Assembly: GCA_026018925.1 (NCBI GenBank)
Contig: JAKSZU010000016.1
Span: 27,246,877-27,310,876, forward strand
DNA from: Tupaia tana
Lineage: Eukaryota > Chordata > Mammalia > Scandentia > Tupaiidae
DNA length: 64,000 nt
Direction: 5' to 3'
Every line of letters begins with the position of its first letter. Position 1 is the stretch's first letter. The position numbers were made by a program, and so were the translations under genes. Positions 10,863 to 21,455 of the stretch are shown here, one piece after another. The notes beneath the pieces were generated by a model. It had not been told where the DNA came from and searched no databases. It saw only the letters and a list, made by a program, of their open reading frames with translations.

Positions 10863-10973
10863 AGATAAGGATATTCAAATTATTTTAAATTATAGGCAAG
10901 GAAAAGATTTACTCTCTTGATTTATAGAAACAAGTAGCAAAGTGATATTACAGAGTTTAACAACAAAAATTGC

Positions 10974-11007
10974 ATTTATGCTACCCTAATCATAGGGTAG
11001 CATAAAT
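10974..11007. repeat. Perfect 15-bp inverted repeat
   Basis: ATTTATGCTACCCTA (10974-10988) and TAGGGTAGCATAAAT (10993-11007) are exact reverse complements around ATCA. The RNA would form a 15-bp hairpin with a tetraloop. No flanking element was recognised. Confidence 0.95.
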
Positions 11008-11069
11008 TTTTATTATTTAAAGTTTTCTTATTTAAAGTTGAGATCAGGGCTTGGGTAGAAAGAAAGGAC

Positions 11070-11364
11070 ATGGTTTTTTGTTTTTTTGTTTTGTTTTGTT
11101 TTGTTTTGAGAGAGAGGTTTTTGCTGTAGGGCCCATGCACTGGCCAGAAAGACAGAGAGAGACAGAGAGACAGAAAGCGAGAAATCACCCCCCCAGGGGG
11201 GATGGTCACACTGCAATCCCTTCTCCTCCATTCTCCTCTCGGGATCTTGGGTATGCACGCACACGCGCCCGGCGTGAGTTTTAAGTCACCGGGTCCGGAA
11301 CGCGAACCGCGGTCGACTACGTGGGAGTCCAGCGACATAGCCATTATGCTAACTGCTGGTTCCC
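11070..11364 (-). mobile_element. SINE-A copy, well preserved
   Basis: The minus-strand head GGGAACCAGCAGTTAGCATA ends near 11364. The B box, C6-A-G6 (11190-11202 on the forward strand) and the 3' CCTACAGC end are all visible. The tail has become a TTTTG array. Confidence 0.92.
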
Positions 11365-11901
11365 TCCAATGCTTTTCTGTTCATCACACTCAGTTAAGTT
11401 GCCTCAATCTTCCCCTTACCTCTCTACCACCACCACTACCCAAAGTCCACATCTTTCAGAAACAAGGCATATATGCGTTCACAATCACCACTAGACTGTA
11501 AAGAACCTCCAGGTATAAGCTGTTAAGGCACTGTCAGCTTGGGACATTACCCCTGTATTATGGGGACAGAATCCAAACTGTACATCTACAGAACCACTGG
11601 GTGGTCCACTAAGTCCATGGCTCAAATGACTGTACTATTGATGCAACATTAAAATACACTCTGTTGCAGAAATCTATTCTGCCTTTTAGAGAGAAGGTTA
11701 AATGGAACACAATCTGGGCCTGAGCCATTGCAATGACCATGCCACTTTGATAACTCCTAGTGAAAGAGTAACAGAGGATTACGTGGAGTTAGCAGTGAGG
11801 GGAGAGAAAAACCTGTTTCCTGACTCTCTGAGTCTCTGCCATGGCTCAAACTCTGCACTCAGCACATATACGAGAAGACTTGAAGGGAGTTATGTTTGTG
11901 G

Positions 11902-12005
11902 CTGATTTTACAGCTATGGGAATAGGCTCAAAGAGGTTCTTGCTCAAAGAATGCAGCTGGTAAGGGCAGGCCTGAACTTTGATGGCAGGTCTGCCTGGAC
12001 TTCTA
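11902..12005 (-). mobile_element. Probable MIR fragment
   Basis: ATTTTACAGCTATGGGAATAG, GGCTCAAAGAGGTTC, GCAGCTGGTAAGGGCAGGCC and TGAACTTTGATGGCAGGTC follow the MIR reverse-strand plan. The rest of 11365-12989 is unassigned. Confidence 0.65.
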
Positions 12006-12989
12006 TTTTTGTTGCACTGTCAGGCTTCCTCAAAACCACTACTTGTCCTCATCACACCCAAAGAACAAGAGAGGTTAGATATAAGAACTATAATGCTAAT
12101 TACATTATATCGGCCTTTGCCCTCATTCTGGGATTCCCCGACTCTGGCGACTCTGGCTGAGTCACCTTTTCAGCACCTCTGAAAGTTCTGACTGTGCCTC
12201 ATTCCACATCTGCTATGGGACAGGCCCGGGCAGACACTTTCTGTCCTTCCTCTGCACGCTCTGGCCACCTGCCCTGACACCTATGCTTTATTTGATTTTC
12301 TACCTCCCTTCTCTTGTGAATAAACACTTTACTTCTCATGGAAAAGAGACTATGAGATGTCGAATTGGATCCCTAAGTGAGAACTCAAAATCAAAATTAT
12401 ACAGATCAAATTTTACTCCAACCAAAACATACATACAAACAACACAAAGCCTCTCTTCATATAACTGAAACCAAAACATATTATTATTATGCTGCTTTCT
12501 GATACACTAAAGTTATAGTACAACCTTAATTAGCCAGGCCTTCACTAACTGGTACCCCGAATAACTAAAATTATTTTTTCTTTCCAAATTCTCTTTTTAA
12601 GAGAAAGAAGCAACTGACATTTAAAGTACATCAATAGCTCCCGAACAAAGTAATTCCAGGCTAGGTTCTGCAGTTGAGGTGTGTCCAGTTAGTCCATCTT
12701 CCTTTAAAATCCCAGATAACTTTAGAGGTACCTCTCTCTATTCTAGACCTTACCCCAAATTGCCATTGTGTATCTACACATCTGTTTTTGCCTCTGGACC
12801 AATGCCATGGTATCTGTCACCTTTGTGTTTAGAGCACAACACAGAGTAGGTGGTCAAGAACTGTTTAATATAAGAATAAATGAGAATGAATGGAAAATAT
12901 TTTCTACCTTTTATAGCTACACCTCCATTGCTGTGCCTTGGGTCTTAACTCCATAATGATGGTATTATAATAGTCATTCTTTCTTTTCA

Positions 12990-13240
12990 TTTTTAAAGAT
13001 ATTTTGGCTATTGAGTGCATGCACTCACCAGAAAGACAGAGAAAGACAGAGAGACAGAAAATGAGAAATCACCCCCCAGGGAGATGGCCATGCCACAATC
13101 CCTTCTCCATTTTCCTCTCAGGATTTTGGGCGTGCATGCACATGCACCTGGCATGAGTTTTAAGGCACTGGATCCGGGACTTGAACTGCAGTCAACTACA
13201 TGGGAGTCCAGAGGTGTAACTTATGCCATCAGCTGGTCTT
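12990..13240 (-). mobile_element. SINE-A copy
   Basis: The minus-strand head GACCAGCTGATGGCATAAG is near 13240, and GTGCATGTGCATGCACGCC marks the body. It lacks a clear A tail, and the 3' end has changed to GCCAAAATATC. Confidence 0.88.
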
Positions 13241-13759
13241 GATACTTCTAAACTGATAAAGATGAAAAGATTCTGGTATAACTAAGTGCTAAATAAGGAT
13301 GCTGGAGTATTATAATGCAACTCGAAAGATGTTCAACTACTGTGGAAATCAGGAAACCGAGAATTTCTAGTTGCATTAGTTAATCTGCTCAGTTAATGAA
13401 AGTATTCCTGTCCCTTAGCCCCTCCAGCTAAGTAAAGTGTTGCTATTCTTAGAGTAGAAAGGACCGAACATTATGTTTTGATGAAACTGACAGAAAGAAT
13501 GTCTAAACCCTTGGGAAGAAGGCTGAACAACTGAATTCTGGCCAAAGTCCTTGTTACACACCATGTATGTTTTTCCTGGTTTTATTTACTTTGACTAGAT
13601 GTAACCATCCACACAGGAACAGTCACAACCAAAGATCAGGCTGGTCTTCCTAGACCTGCATGCATCATATATATACATACTCACATGTTTATGTAAATGA
13701 AACAAAAGTTGCATAGAACAATATTTTATTACCCTTATTATGAGTGGTAAATTCTATTC

Positions 13760-14005
13760 TATTCTGTTCTTTCTTTTCTTTTCTTTCTGCCAAAGGACAT
13801 ATGTGTGCACCAGAGAGAAAGAGAGGGGGAGGACTAGGTGTAGGAGAGAAAACACTCCCCACCCCAAGTGGAGCCTCGTCACACTACAATCCTCTCTTCT
13901 CCCCACCTCCATCCTGTCAGGATCCTGGGCACACATCCACATACGCCCATCCCAGCTATGTTTTTCAAGCCAGTGAGGCCAAGACCTGAACCATGGTCAG
14001 CCACA
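13760..14005 (-). mobile_element. SINE-A copy lacking the 5' half of its head
   Basis: The tail complement (TTTCTTTTCTTTTC) starts at about 13765. The body signals CACACATCCACATACG and CAAGCCAGTGAGGCC follow. It stops after the B-box region (CTGAACCATGGTCAGCCAC), so the A-box end is missing. Confidence 0.8.
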
Positions 14006-14356
14006 TTTTCTTTTGCCCTTACAGTTAGTCATAATTTATGAAATTAAAGAAACCTAATCTGTTGTCCAAAAACCAATAATTAAGCACAGCATAAATCAGC
14101 TAATTCATTCCTGCTTTCTACTGAGCAGAAATATTAGACTATGAAGGACAACATATTCACCACCTCTCTATTTTGGTTGTGTCCAACAATTTTTACCAAG
14201 TTTTATTTCATGTTCCTAGAAACATTATTACTACCAATACCACCACTGCAAGGAGATAATTTACTGGAACGAGAAGAAAAGTACACAATATTTAACTCCC
14301 ATCGCACTTATAAGAAACAGACTTGCCATGAAAGGTTCATAAAATGACTGTCCTCA

Positions 14357-14613
14357 ATTTTTTTTCTTTTAATTTGCCAGAGGGTGCATATGCTCACTGG
14401 AAAGAGACTGAGAGAGAGAGAGAGAGGAAAGTAAGAAAACACCCTCATGAGGAATGGCTACACCATAATCCCTTCTCCTTCATTTCCCCTTTTGGGATTT
14501 TGGACATGTACACACACTCAGGGTGTTTTTCAAGCCACTGGGTCTAGGACTTGATCACCAGAGCTGGCCATGTGAGATCTAGCTGCCTTAACAGCCTGCC
14601 ATTAGCTGGCCTT
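14357..14613 (-). mobile_element. SINE-A copy
   Basis: The head on the minus strand is AAGGCCAGCTAATGGCAGGC. The body contains GTCCAAAATCCCAAAAGGGG, and a (GA)n run lies at 14410-14426. Interval 14614-15086 is unassigned. Confidence 0.85.
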
Positions 14614-15086
14614 GTTCTCAAAAACTTTAAGGAATGACCTGAACAACAATCCTCATCATCTAGTTACCTCAATGCATTATCCCGACCCTACCCACAAGGG
14701 TTCACAGAACTCGTTTTACTCCTAGTTGTCATTTTATAAATTGTCAGTCATCCACAATACATGCTTCACTTGAGTTTCTATACTTGATGAATCATTCTTG
14801 GAGAAATCTCTTTCTTTTTAGTGTTGTCACCTTAGGTAAAGAAAACATGAGATTCCTGAAAATGTGACATCTTCCAGGAGGACCAGTTATGGCAGATAAA
14901 ATTCTCCACATGCCCACATCTTCATTTGTCCCTAGTCATTTTTGCTTCAATGTCTTAAACAACTAAGATCATTAGAACGATTATAAGGAAGTCATATTTA
15001 TGGCCAGCAATGGCAGGGGACTGCTGACTATAATTAGCCACATTTACTAGAACGTTGAAACAGTTATGTTACACAAATAACGTTCT

Positions 15087-15341
15087 CTTGTTTTAGAGAG
15101 AGATTTTTACTATAGGGCACATATGTTCACCAGAGACAGAAGGCAAGAAACAACCTCCCTGGGCGGGGGGGGGGGGGGGGGGGGTAGGCCATACCATAAC
15201 CCTTTCTCCATTCTCCTCTCAGGATTTTGGGCACATTCGCACACGTGCCTGACATGAGTTTTAAGCGGCCAGGTCCGGGACTCAAACCGCAGTTGACTAC
15301 TTGAAAGTCCAGCAATGTAACCATTACACCATCTATTCATT
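15087..15341 (-). mobile_element. SINE-A copy with G20 run
   Basis: Target duplication AATAACGTTCT and ATAATGTTCT. The central G/C palindrome of the family has been replaced by 20 consecutive G (15165-15184). The head has drifted to GAATGAATAGATGGTGTAATG. Confidence 0.88.
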
Positions 15342-15408
15342 CCATAATGTTCTATTTTTTAACCTTGCTCTAATGAGGCTTCTTTTAAACATTATATTGA
15401 AATAACTA

Positions 15409-15605
15409 GGCCGGACAGTGGTACAATGGTAAATTGCCACACTCGGTGAGGCTGACCCACCTGGGTAGGTGTAGAGTTCACGTTCAGAACCTTCTCTGAG
15501 TATGCCAGGCATCTACGTGTCCATGATCTAGGGCTGGCTGAGGCTAGGGAAAACTCATGGCATCAAGACCATATCTTTCTTTTTCTCTTGCTTATGAAAG
15601 AAATT
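15409..15605 (+). mobile_element. SINE-C copy
   Basis: GGCCGGACAGTGGTACAATGG, then GTGTAGAGTTCACGTTC, TGTCCATGATCTAGGGCTGG and CTCTTGCTTATGAAAGAAA are in the same order as the copy at 10607. Confidence 0.82.
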
Positions 15606-15608
15606 TTT

Positions 15609-15611
<3 letters not shown>

Positions 15612-15639
<28 letters not shown>

Positions 15640-15890
15640 TGAGAGGTTTTCACTATAGGGCACGTGCACTCGCCAGACAGACAGAGAGACAGAGAGATAG
15701 AAAGCGAGAAATCACCCCCCAAGGGGGATGGCCACGCCGCAATCCCTTCTCCTCCATTTTCCTCTTGGGATCCTGGGCACGCACGCACACGCGCCCAGCG
15801 TGAGTTTTAAGCCACCGGGTCCGGGACGCAAACCGCGGTCGACTATGTGGGAGTCCAGCGACATAGCCATTACACTAACTGCTGGTCCCA
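15612..15890 (-). mobile_element. Young-looking SINE-A copy
   Basis: The long T run (tail), CACTATAGGGCACGTGCACTC, CCACCGGGTCCGGGACGC, CCGCGGTCGACTATGTGGG and the head GGGACCAGCAGTTAGTGTAA are all intact. It sits in the SINE-C tail. AAGAAATTTTTTTTTA and AAGAAATAATTTTTTA form the duplication. Confidence 0.93.
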
Positions 15891-15914
15891 AGAAATAATT
15901 TTTTAATGTTATTA

Positions 15915-16172
15915 AGGGCCAACAGGTGGCATACTGGTTAAGGCTCTGGAATCCCACATGGCTGGCGGTAGTTCAAAGTCCTGGACCTGGTAGCTTGAAA
16001 AATCATACCGGGTATGCGTGCAGGCGTGCCCAAAACCCCAGGAGGAGAGTGGAGAAGGGATTGCAGCATGGCCATTTGGGGGTGATTTTTCACCTTCCCT
16101 CTCATTGTTTCTCTTTGGAGAGAGCATGAACCCTATGGTAAAACTCTTGAAAAAATGTTATTTTTAAAAAGG
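15915..16172 (+). mobile_element. SINE-A copy with SINE-B-like head
   Basis: The head GGGCCAACAGGTGGCATAC resembles SINE-B, but the body (GGGTATGCGTGCAGGCGTGCC, GGAGAAGGGATTGCAGC, CCCTATGGTAAAAC) is SINE-A. The two families therefore share heads and are related. It lies only 24 bp from the oppositely oriented copy at 15612-15890. Confidence 0.9.
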
Positions 16173-16269
16173 AGGAAAAAAAGAGATGATTATAGCACAG
16201 CCGTGAATAAACCTGCAATACGAGTTAATATCGGTACTTGAAGGGTCAGTAAGAAGCTTGTCCCTTGTG

Positions 16270-16509
16270 GGGACCAGCAGTTAGCATAATGGCTACGTCA
16301 CTGGACTCCCATGTAGTCGACCGCGCTTCAAGTCCCGGATCCGGTGGCTTAAACTCATGTCGGGCGTGTGTGCGTGCCCAAGATTCTGAGAGGAGAATGG
16401 AGGAGAAGGGATTGCAGTGTGGCCATCCCCCCTGGGGGGCGATTTCTCACTTCCTGTCTCTCTATCTCTCTGTCTTTCAGGCGAGCACACGTGCCCTATA
16501 GCAAAAACC

Positions 16510-16538
<29 letters not shown>
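16270..16538 (+). mobile_element. SINE-A copy with perfect 16-bp target duplication
   Basis: AAGCTTGTCCCTTGTG occurs exactly at 16254-16269 and 16539-16554. The head is GGGACCAGCAGTTAGCATAA, the body has C6-T-G6 at 16426-16438, and the A tail is about 27 nt. The perfect duplication and intact tail indicate a fairly recent insertion. Confidence 0.96.
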
Positions 16539-16543
<5 letters not shown>

Positions 16544-16554
16544 TGTCCCTTGTG

Positions 16555-17654
16555 CACTTACACTTACAAACACATTCATTTCCAAAAAACTGGGAAATAA
16601 TTCAGAAAATAATATTGGCTGATTTTTGTTTCACCAAGAACAATGAATCAAACCTTGGATGATTGAACCATGGCATTTATACCTTGAAATGAACACAAGC
16701 ATTCACTTTGTGACACCTTTTTGCTTCTCCTTTATGGAATGCAGATTTGCCTTGAAAGTATATGGGCAACAGATGTGAGACTGTGGTATCATTCCCAGGT
16801 ATCCTCAGTTGACTTAACTCACTAGTAGCAGAGACAACTGCAGGAAAGCCACCTCCTGTGGGTCTGGTGGCTCCATTAGTGGCTATTTGAGCCCCACCAG
16901 GCAACATGTAAAATGGCAGATTTGGTCAGCAAATCTCTGACCTGACTCGATTCTATGGCTGACTGTGTGGGCCCAACACAGAAGACAACATCACTGTAAG
17001 AACTTCTAGAGATGCTGAGGCACTGGTATTCACTTAACTGCTTATTATACAGCTAACTGACAAATGACAGATTTTTTTTTTAATGGTTAAACTTTAGAAA
17101 AATCTCAATCATATTTGACAACTAGGTATCTTCTTAATTATGACCAGCTATTGCTTGGGAAGGAACCCCCCAAAAAATCAGATGTCTTTTTTGGCAACAA
17201 CTCTGACCTACTATGTAGCAGCAGACATTCTATTTATTTAGCAGAGCTTCAGTTTTTTGTATTTGTTTTTGTTTCATTTTGTCTATAAAATGGGAATTAT
17301 ATGGTGATAAAATCCATGTTAGCCCTAGTCCACAGCATCATGATCTAAAAGGCACAATGGCATCTCCCTGGCAGGGATCAAAGAGAGGGAACAGTCCTGA
17401 TAACCTTTAGCCACTCTCAAGCACACTATATGAAATCTTCAGAAAATGCCAAAATGGAGCAATATGTTAGCCTCATATATTCTTCAGTCTATCCCCAATA
17501 CTCTGGGCTCACACTCTAACTCTGTTTGCCCTCTTCCTCTGAGACCTTTGCACAAAATTTCTTTTGAACTTCAAAACCAATATTCTTAGCAATTTTGTGA
17601 TCGTTTTTAGACTTGATCAGAGGCCAGAAAAAAAATATTTTTGAATTATACTTT
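16555..17654. other. Unassigned stretch with a weak MIR trace
   Basis: Mostly unique AT-rich DNA. At 17245-17310, CAGAGCTTCAGTTTTTTG then TTGTCTATAAAATGGG suggest a decayed MIR in forward orientation. No exon was recognised. Confidence 0.45.
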
Positions 17655-17874
17655 GTGCACACACACAATAAAAATAGAAAGAGAAAGCATTCTCGACAGG
17701 GTCTCGTCATGTGGTGATCCCCTTTTCCCAGCCTCTCCAGCTCCTTCAGATCTTGGGTGTCTGCAAGGGCACTGGTGTGTCTTCGGGCTGACCTGGGATT
17801 AAACCTGTGGGAAGCCATGTGGTTTCCAGCACTATAGTCCAGCACGCCATGGACTACACCACCTAGGCAGGGCC
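17655..17874 (-). mobile_element. SINE-D copy (diverged)
   Basis: Reverse order of the copy at 47411: AGCATTCTCGACAGGGTCTCG, CATGTGGTGATCCCCTTTTC, GATCTTGGGTGTCTGCAAGG, then TGGGATTAAACCTGTGGG and CTATAGTCCAGCACGCCATGG. The ends are approximate. Confidence 0.6.
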
Positions 17875-17875
17875 A

Positions 17876-19022
17876 GAGGGGAGAAAGTCTGAACCTCCCA
17901 ATGAACATGTTCTCAGCTGAGGTCAAATAAGGTGACACTCAGTCTCTTTATTTCACTGCTTATACTACAAACGAGTGTCCTTTTCGCAATCTGTTTAGTG
18001 TCATGTTTTCCATTATTGTGCATTGTTTTGTTTTGTGTATGTGTAATTTTGCTATTTCAAACAGCCCCCAAGCATAGTGCTGAAGTGCTGTCTAGTGTTC
18101 TTCAGCTTAGGAAGGCTGTGATGAGCCTTACAGTGAGAAATATACGTGTTGCATAAGCTTGGTTCAGGACTGAGTTATAGTGCTGTTGGCTTTGAGTTCA
18201 GTGTTGATGGATCAACAACTTCTATTGAATGAGGTGCCTTTAAACAATGTCATGAAAATGCATGACCAGAGGCTCATGGGAGCCTAACCCTGCATTTCCT
18301 GTGCGGGCAATGGGTCAGTATTTGCTAATCCAGTGTGTGTGGTAACTTCATGTATTTAAGGCTTCCTGGGGGATAAAACTGTTTTAACGTTTCATGAGCA
18401 AGTATTATGCATCACACATCATACGAAAATCTTGCATAAGCATTGGGTTTCTGAAATTTAGGCATACTGTATCAAGCCCAACAATAGAGTAATATTCATA
18501 AAGTCACTACTTACAGAAAACTTGGTCCAACTACTATGGCAATTTCAGTAAATAGCAGCCCTCCCAAGGCCACGCAAGCTTTCCCGTCAAACAACTCTTG
18601 CCAAGTAATCTGAATGGACTTTGTAGGATTTAGTAGGTAACTTCTGGAAACTACGGGAGCTATTTCCCGCAAATGATAGCCTTATATGGCCCATAAAGTT
18701 GCCTGACCTTTCACACCACATGGCCACCAAACAGATGCAGCCCACACCCTCACTGCACACTCTGAACCATTCATGCCTGGCCTAAGTCCAGCCCAGAAGT
18801 AGAGGTTTGGGAACTTCAGGGGAAATGCAGGAAGAACGCATTTGTCGAGGGTTTACCCCGGTCCTTGGTTTTAAAAAATATCTTTGCATTCTCAAAACAG
18901 TAACACTGCTAAAGTTGGAACTGGTGGCCTTGTTGCTTTATGTTTAGCAATAAAGTAATAAGCCAGGAAGTTCAAAGTGGAGACGTATTTTCTGGTCCCT
19001 AGAGATGCTCTAGACAGGAAAG
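17876..19022. other. Unassigned intronic stretch
   Basis: No repeat or exon was recognised in more than 1.1 kb. Confidence 0.5.
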
Positions 19023-19258
19023 GTTCTGTGGCCTGGTGGTAAAGGTAGCTGAATCCCACACTGCCAGACCTGTGGTTCAAATCCCAAACCTGGCAGCTTG
19101 AGAAACACACTGTGTGTGCATGTGTGTGTGCCCAGTACCCAGACAGGGTGGTGAAATGGAGAAAAGACTGTGCCATGACCATTCCCCATGAGAGATGCTT
19201 TCTCCTCTCCCTCTCTGGCAAGTGTCCTCTAGCAAAAATAAAAACAAAAACAAAAACA
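19023..19258 (+). mobile_element. Old SINE-A copy
   Basis: TGTGGCCTGGTGGTAAAGG (head), GGTTCAAATCC (an intact B-box match), GTGTGCATGTGTGTGTGCCC, CATGACCATTCCCCATGAG and TCCTCTAGCAAAAATAAAAA are in family order. Confidence 0.85.
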
Positions 19259-19310
19259 AGACAGAGAACTCCTAGACAAATGCTAACCTGATTCTTGGAT
19301 GTAGAAAAAG

Positions 19311-19382
19311 TATGTCGTCGGGAAAGTCGTGACATATTCTTCTATAAAAAAAATGTATCATGACTTTCCCGATGACCCAATA
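19311..19382. mobile_element. Palindromic mariner-like MITE, copy 1
   Basis: An inverted repeat of about 72 bp. The left arm TGTCGTCGGGAAAGTCGTGA pairs with the right arm TCATGACTTTCCCGATGACC, and both ends are at TA. The TA ends and small palindromic form suit a non-autonomous Tc1/mariner element. No transposase is present. Confidence 0.85.
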
Positions 19383-19383
19383 G

Positions 19384-20242
19384 AATAATTTTGGGAGATT
19401 TTAGGGATATTTAAACCAAATTTGATTCAACTATTTCTTCTAAATTCTGAACGAATCTTTCTATTTAAATATACCTCACTTTTGCCTGTATCTCAAAGTG
19501 CCCCTAAGGCAGGCCATTTTGTTCATGTAAATTATGTTGAATTTAACATCACTTTTGTCCAAGATTTGGTAAAAGGTAACATGAGTACAACAACGAACAA
19601 ACTGTTTAGCTATGAACTCTGATCCACTTAGAAAGGATCTAAGCACATAAATATCCTCATCAATTAAATAAGACCTCCAAGATAGGAACATTTTCTAACC
19701 CTAAACTGTGCTCATATATATAAAACTGACATGTCTTCACAAGCCATTTTCTTTGAAGGTGACATTTTCCTAGGAATGGAAGAATTTGAAATTTATTACT
19801 AAAACTATTTGTTCTACTGAATAGAAAATTTTTATGTTTCAAATTATAAGAAAAAAGAACACCAAGAATTGCAAGTAGAATCCAGTCAGTAAATGACAGT
19901 TTTTTGACAAGGACATTTTCAGCTATTAAAACAATTACTGTTGAACATGAATATAAATATACAAATCAAGTAGGAGGTTTCTTAAGGCATTCAGACTCCT
20001 GGGATAATTTTAAGGCAGCATTTTATAAAGACTTTTCACACCAGGAAAATTACTGAGAAATCTGGGAAGCACTAAAATTCCATATGACTCTTTTGTAAGT
20101 CAAAACTATGACAAAATTTCTAAAGAGATAAAGTGCTCCTTTATTTTTTAATTGACTACATTGCCACATGGATTATATCATGAATTTTAGAGCCAGGCAT
20201 GACTTCAACGCTTCAATCTTGGGTAATTAAAACATGTTTAGA
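19384..20242. other. Unassigned AT-rich stretch
   Basis: No recognised elements or coding sequence. Confidence 0.5.
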
Positions 20243-20412
20243 TTCGGCTGGCAGGTGGCATGGTGGCTAAGGCACTGGACTCCCACATGGCTGACCATCG
20301 TTCGAGTCCCAGACCTGGTGGCTTGCTTTCTCTCTCTCTGTCTGACTCTCTCTGGCCAAAATGAGGATAATAATAAACAAATAAAGTTAAATAAATAATT
20401 CTTTAAAAAAGT
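20243..20412 (+). mobile_element. SINE-B copy
   Basis: GGCTGGCAGGTGGCATGGTGG, an intact B box (GTTCGAGTCCC), GGTGGCTTGCTTTCTC and an AATAAAGTTAAATAAATAA tail. AAAACATGTTTA before and AAAACATATTGAG after look like the insertion site. Confidence 0.9.
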
Positions 20413-20500
20413 AAAAACATATTGAGATGTAACAAAAAAGGGAACCATCCTAAGGATCCTCACTTGTACAGGGCAATGCATTTCACAGTAACTAAAGCAC

Positions 20501-20660
20501 TGTACCTTTGTATCTGATGTAAATTATTACCTTCTAGTTATAATCAACAGTGTGGGACATTAGCTTATTGTCATAATGCTTGTACCTTTGTATCTGATGT
20601 AAATTATTATCTTTTAGTTACAATCAACAGTGTGGGACATTATCTTATTGTCATAATGCT
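20501..20660. repeat. 80-bp direct tandem duplication
   Basis: Unit one is 20501-20580 and unit two is 20581-20660. Both begin TGTACCTTTGTATCTGATGT and end TCATAATGCT. They differ at four positions (95% identity) and have no gap. The unit is not a recognised repeat family. Confidence 0.95.
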
Positions 20661-20921
20661 TGTCCTAATGTAAGGGTCACAGGGACAGTGAGGAGAGGGG
20701 ATGAAGCGAGGAGTGGGCAGGGCTGAAGCTAAAAGAACTGGCCTGTGAAAGGCAGGCCCATGGCTCCCAAAGGCACCCCAGTCCTAATTTCCCAAACCTG
20801 TGAGTATCTTAGGTCATGTGGCAAAAGAGACTTTGCCAGTGTGGTTAAGATCTTGAGATGAGAGATTAGCCCTGGTTATCCAGTGTAATCACGAGGTCCT
20901 TAAAAGAGCCAGAGAAGGAAA

Positions 20922-21004
20922 TACTGGGTCGTCAGGAAAGTCATGACACATTTTTGTATAGAAAAACACAGAAAAATATGTCATGACTTTCCCAGCGACT
21001 TAAT
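20922..21004. mobile_element. Palindromic mariner-like MITE, copy 2
   Basis: Left arm TGGGTCGTCAGGAAAGTCAT, right arm ATGTCATGACTTTCCCAGCG, with TA at the ends. It clearly interrupts the older repeat, which resumes at 21005, so it post-dates that repeat. Confidence 0.85.
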
Positions 21005-21294
21005 ATAACAGTGGAAGCAGAGAGGGGGAGAAGGATGAAGACGGAAAGAGAGAAAGGGAGGGAGAGAGAAAGAGAAAGGACGTTAGGCTGCTGGCTTTGA
21101 AAAGATGGAGGAAGAGACCATGAGCCAAGAAATGCGGGCAGCCTCTGGAAGCCAGAACAAGCAAGAAAATAATTCCACCCAAGAGCCTCCAGCAGGAACC
21201 CACCTGCTGACACCTTGACTTTAGCCCAGTGAGTAGTCCCACTTTGGTCTTCTCACCTTTAGAACTATTAGATCATAAATGTGTGCATTTTAAG

Positions 21295-21455
21295 TTTATT
21301 TGCTCATCCCCAATAAGGTTCCCATGCATGACCTACTCTCAGCCTCAGCCTGCCTGGATCACAGGCACCTGTGTGAGTCTTCTATATACAGGGAGGCTCA
21401 GGGATGTGAACCCAGAGCCCTCTATGTGGGCTCAGCTATGCCACTATCCAGCCCC
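21295..21455 (-). mobile_element. SINE-C copy inside the ancient repeat
   Basis: TGTGCATTTTAAG at 21282-21294 and TGTGCTATTTTAAG at 21456-21469 are the target duplication. Inside lie TTTATTTGCTCATCCCC, TGGATCACAGGCACC, GTGAACCCAGAGCCCTC and GCTATGCCACTATCCAGCC on the forward strand. Confidence 0.88.

Noticed and set aside
17516-17938. 140-codon open frame, the longest on the minus strand in the left half
   Set aside because: It crosses a reversed SINE-D copy and has no recognisable domain.
18892-19335. 147-codon open frame on the minus strand
   Set aside because: It runs antisense through the SINE-A copy at 19023 and its tail. The composition reflects the repeat.
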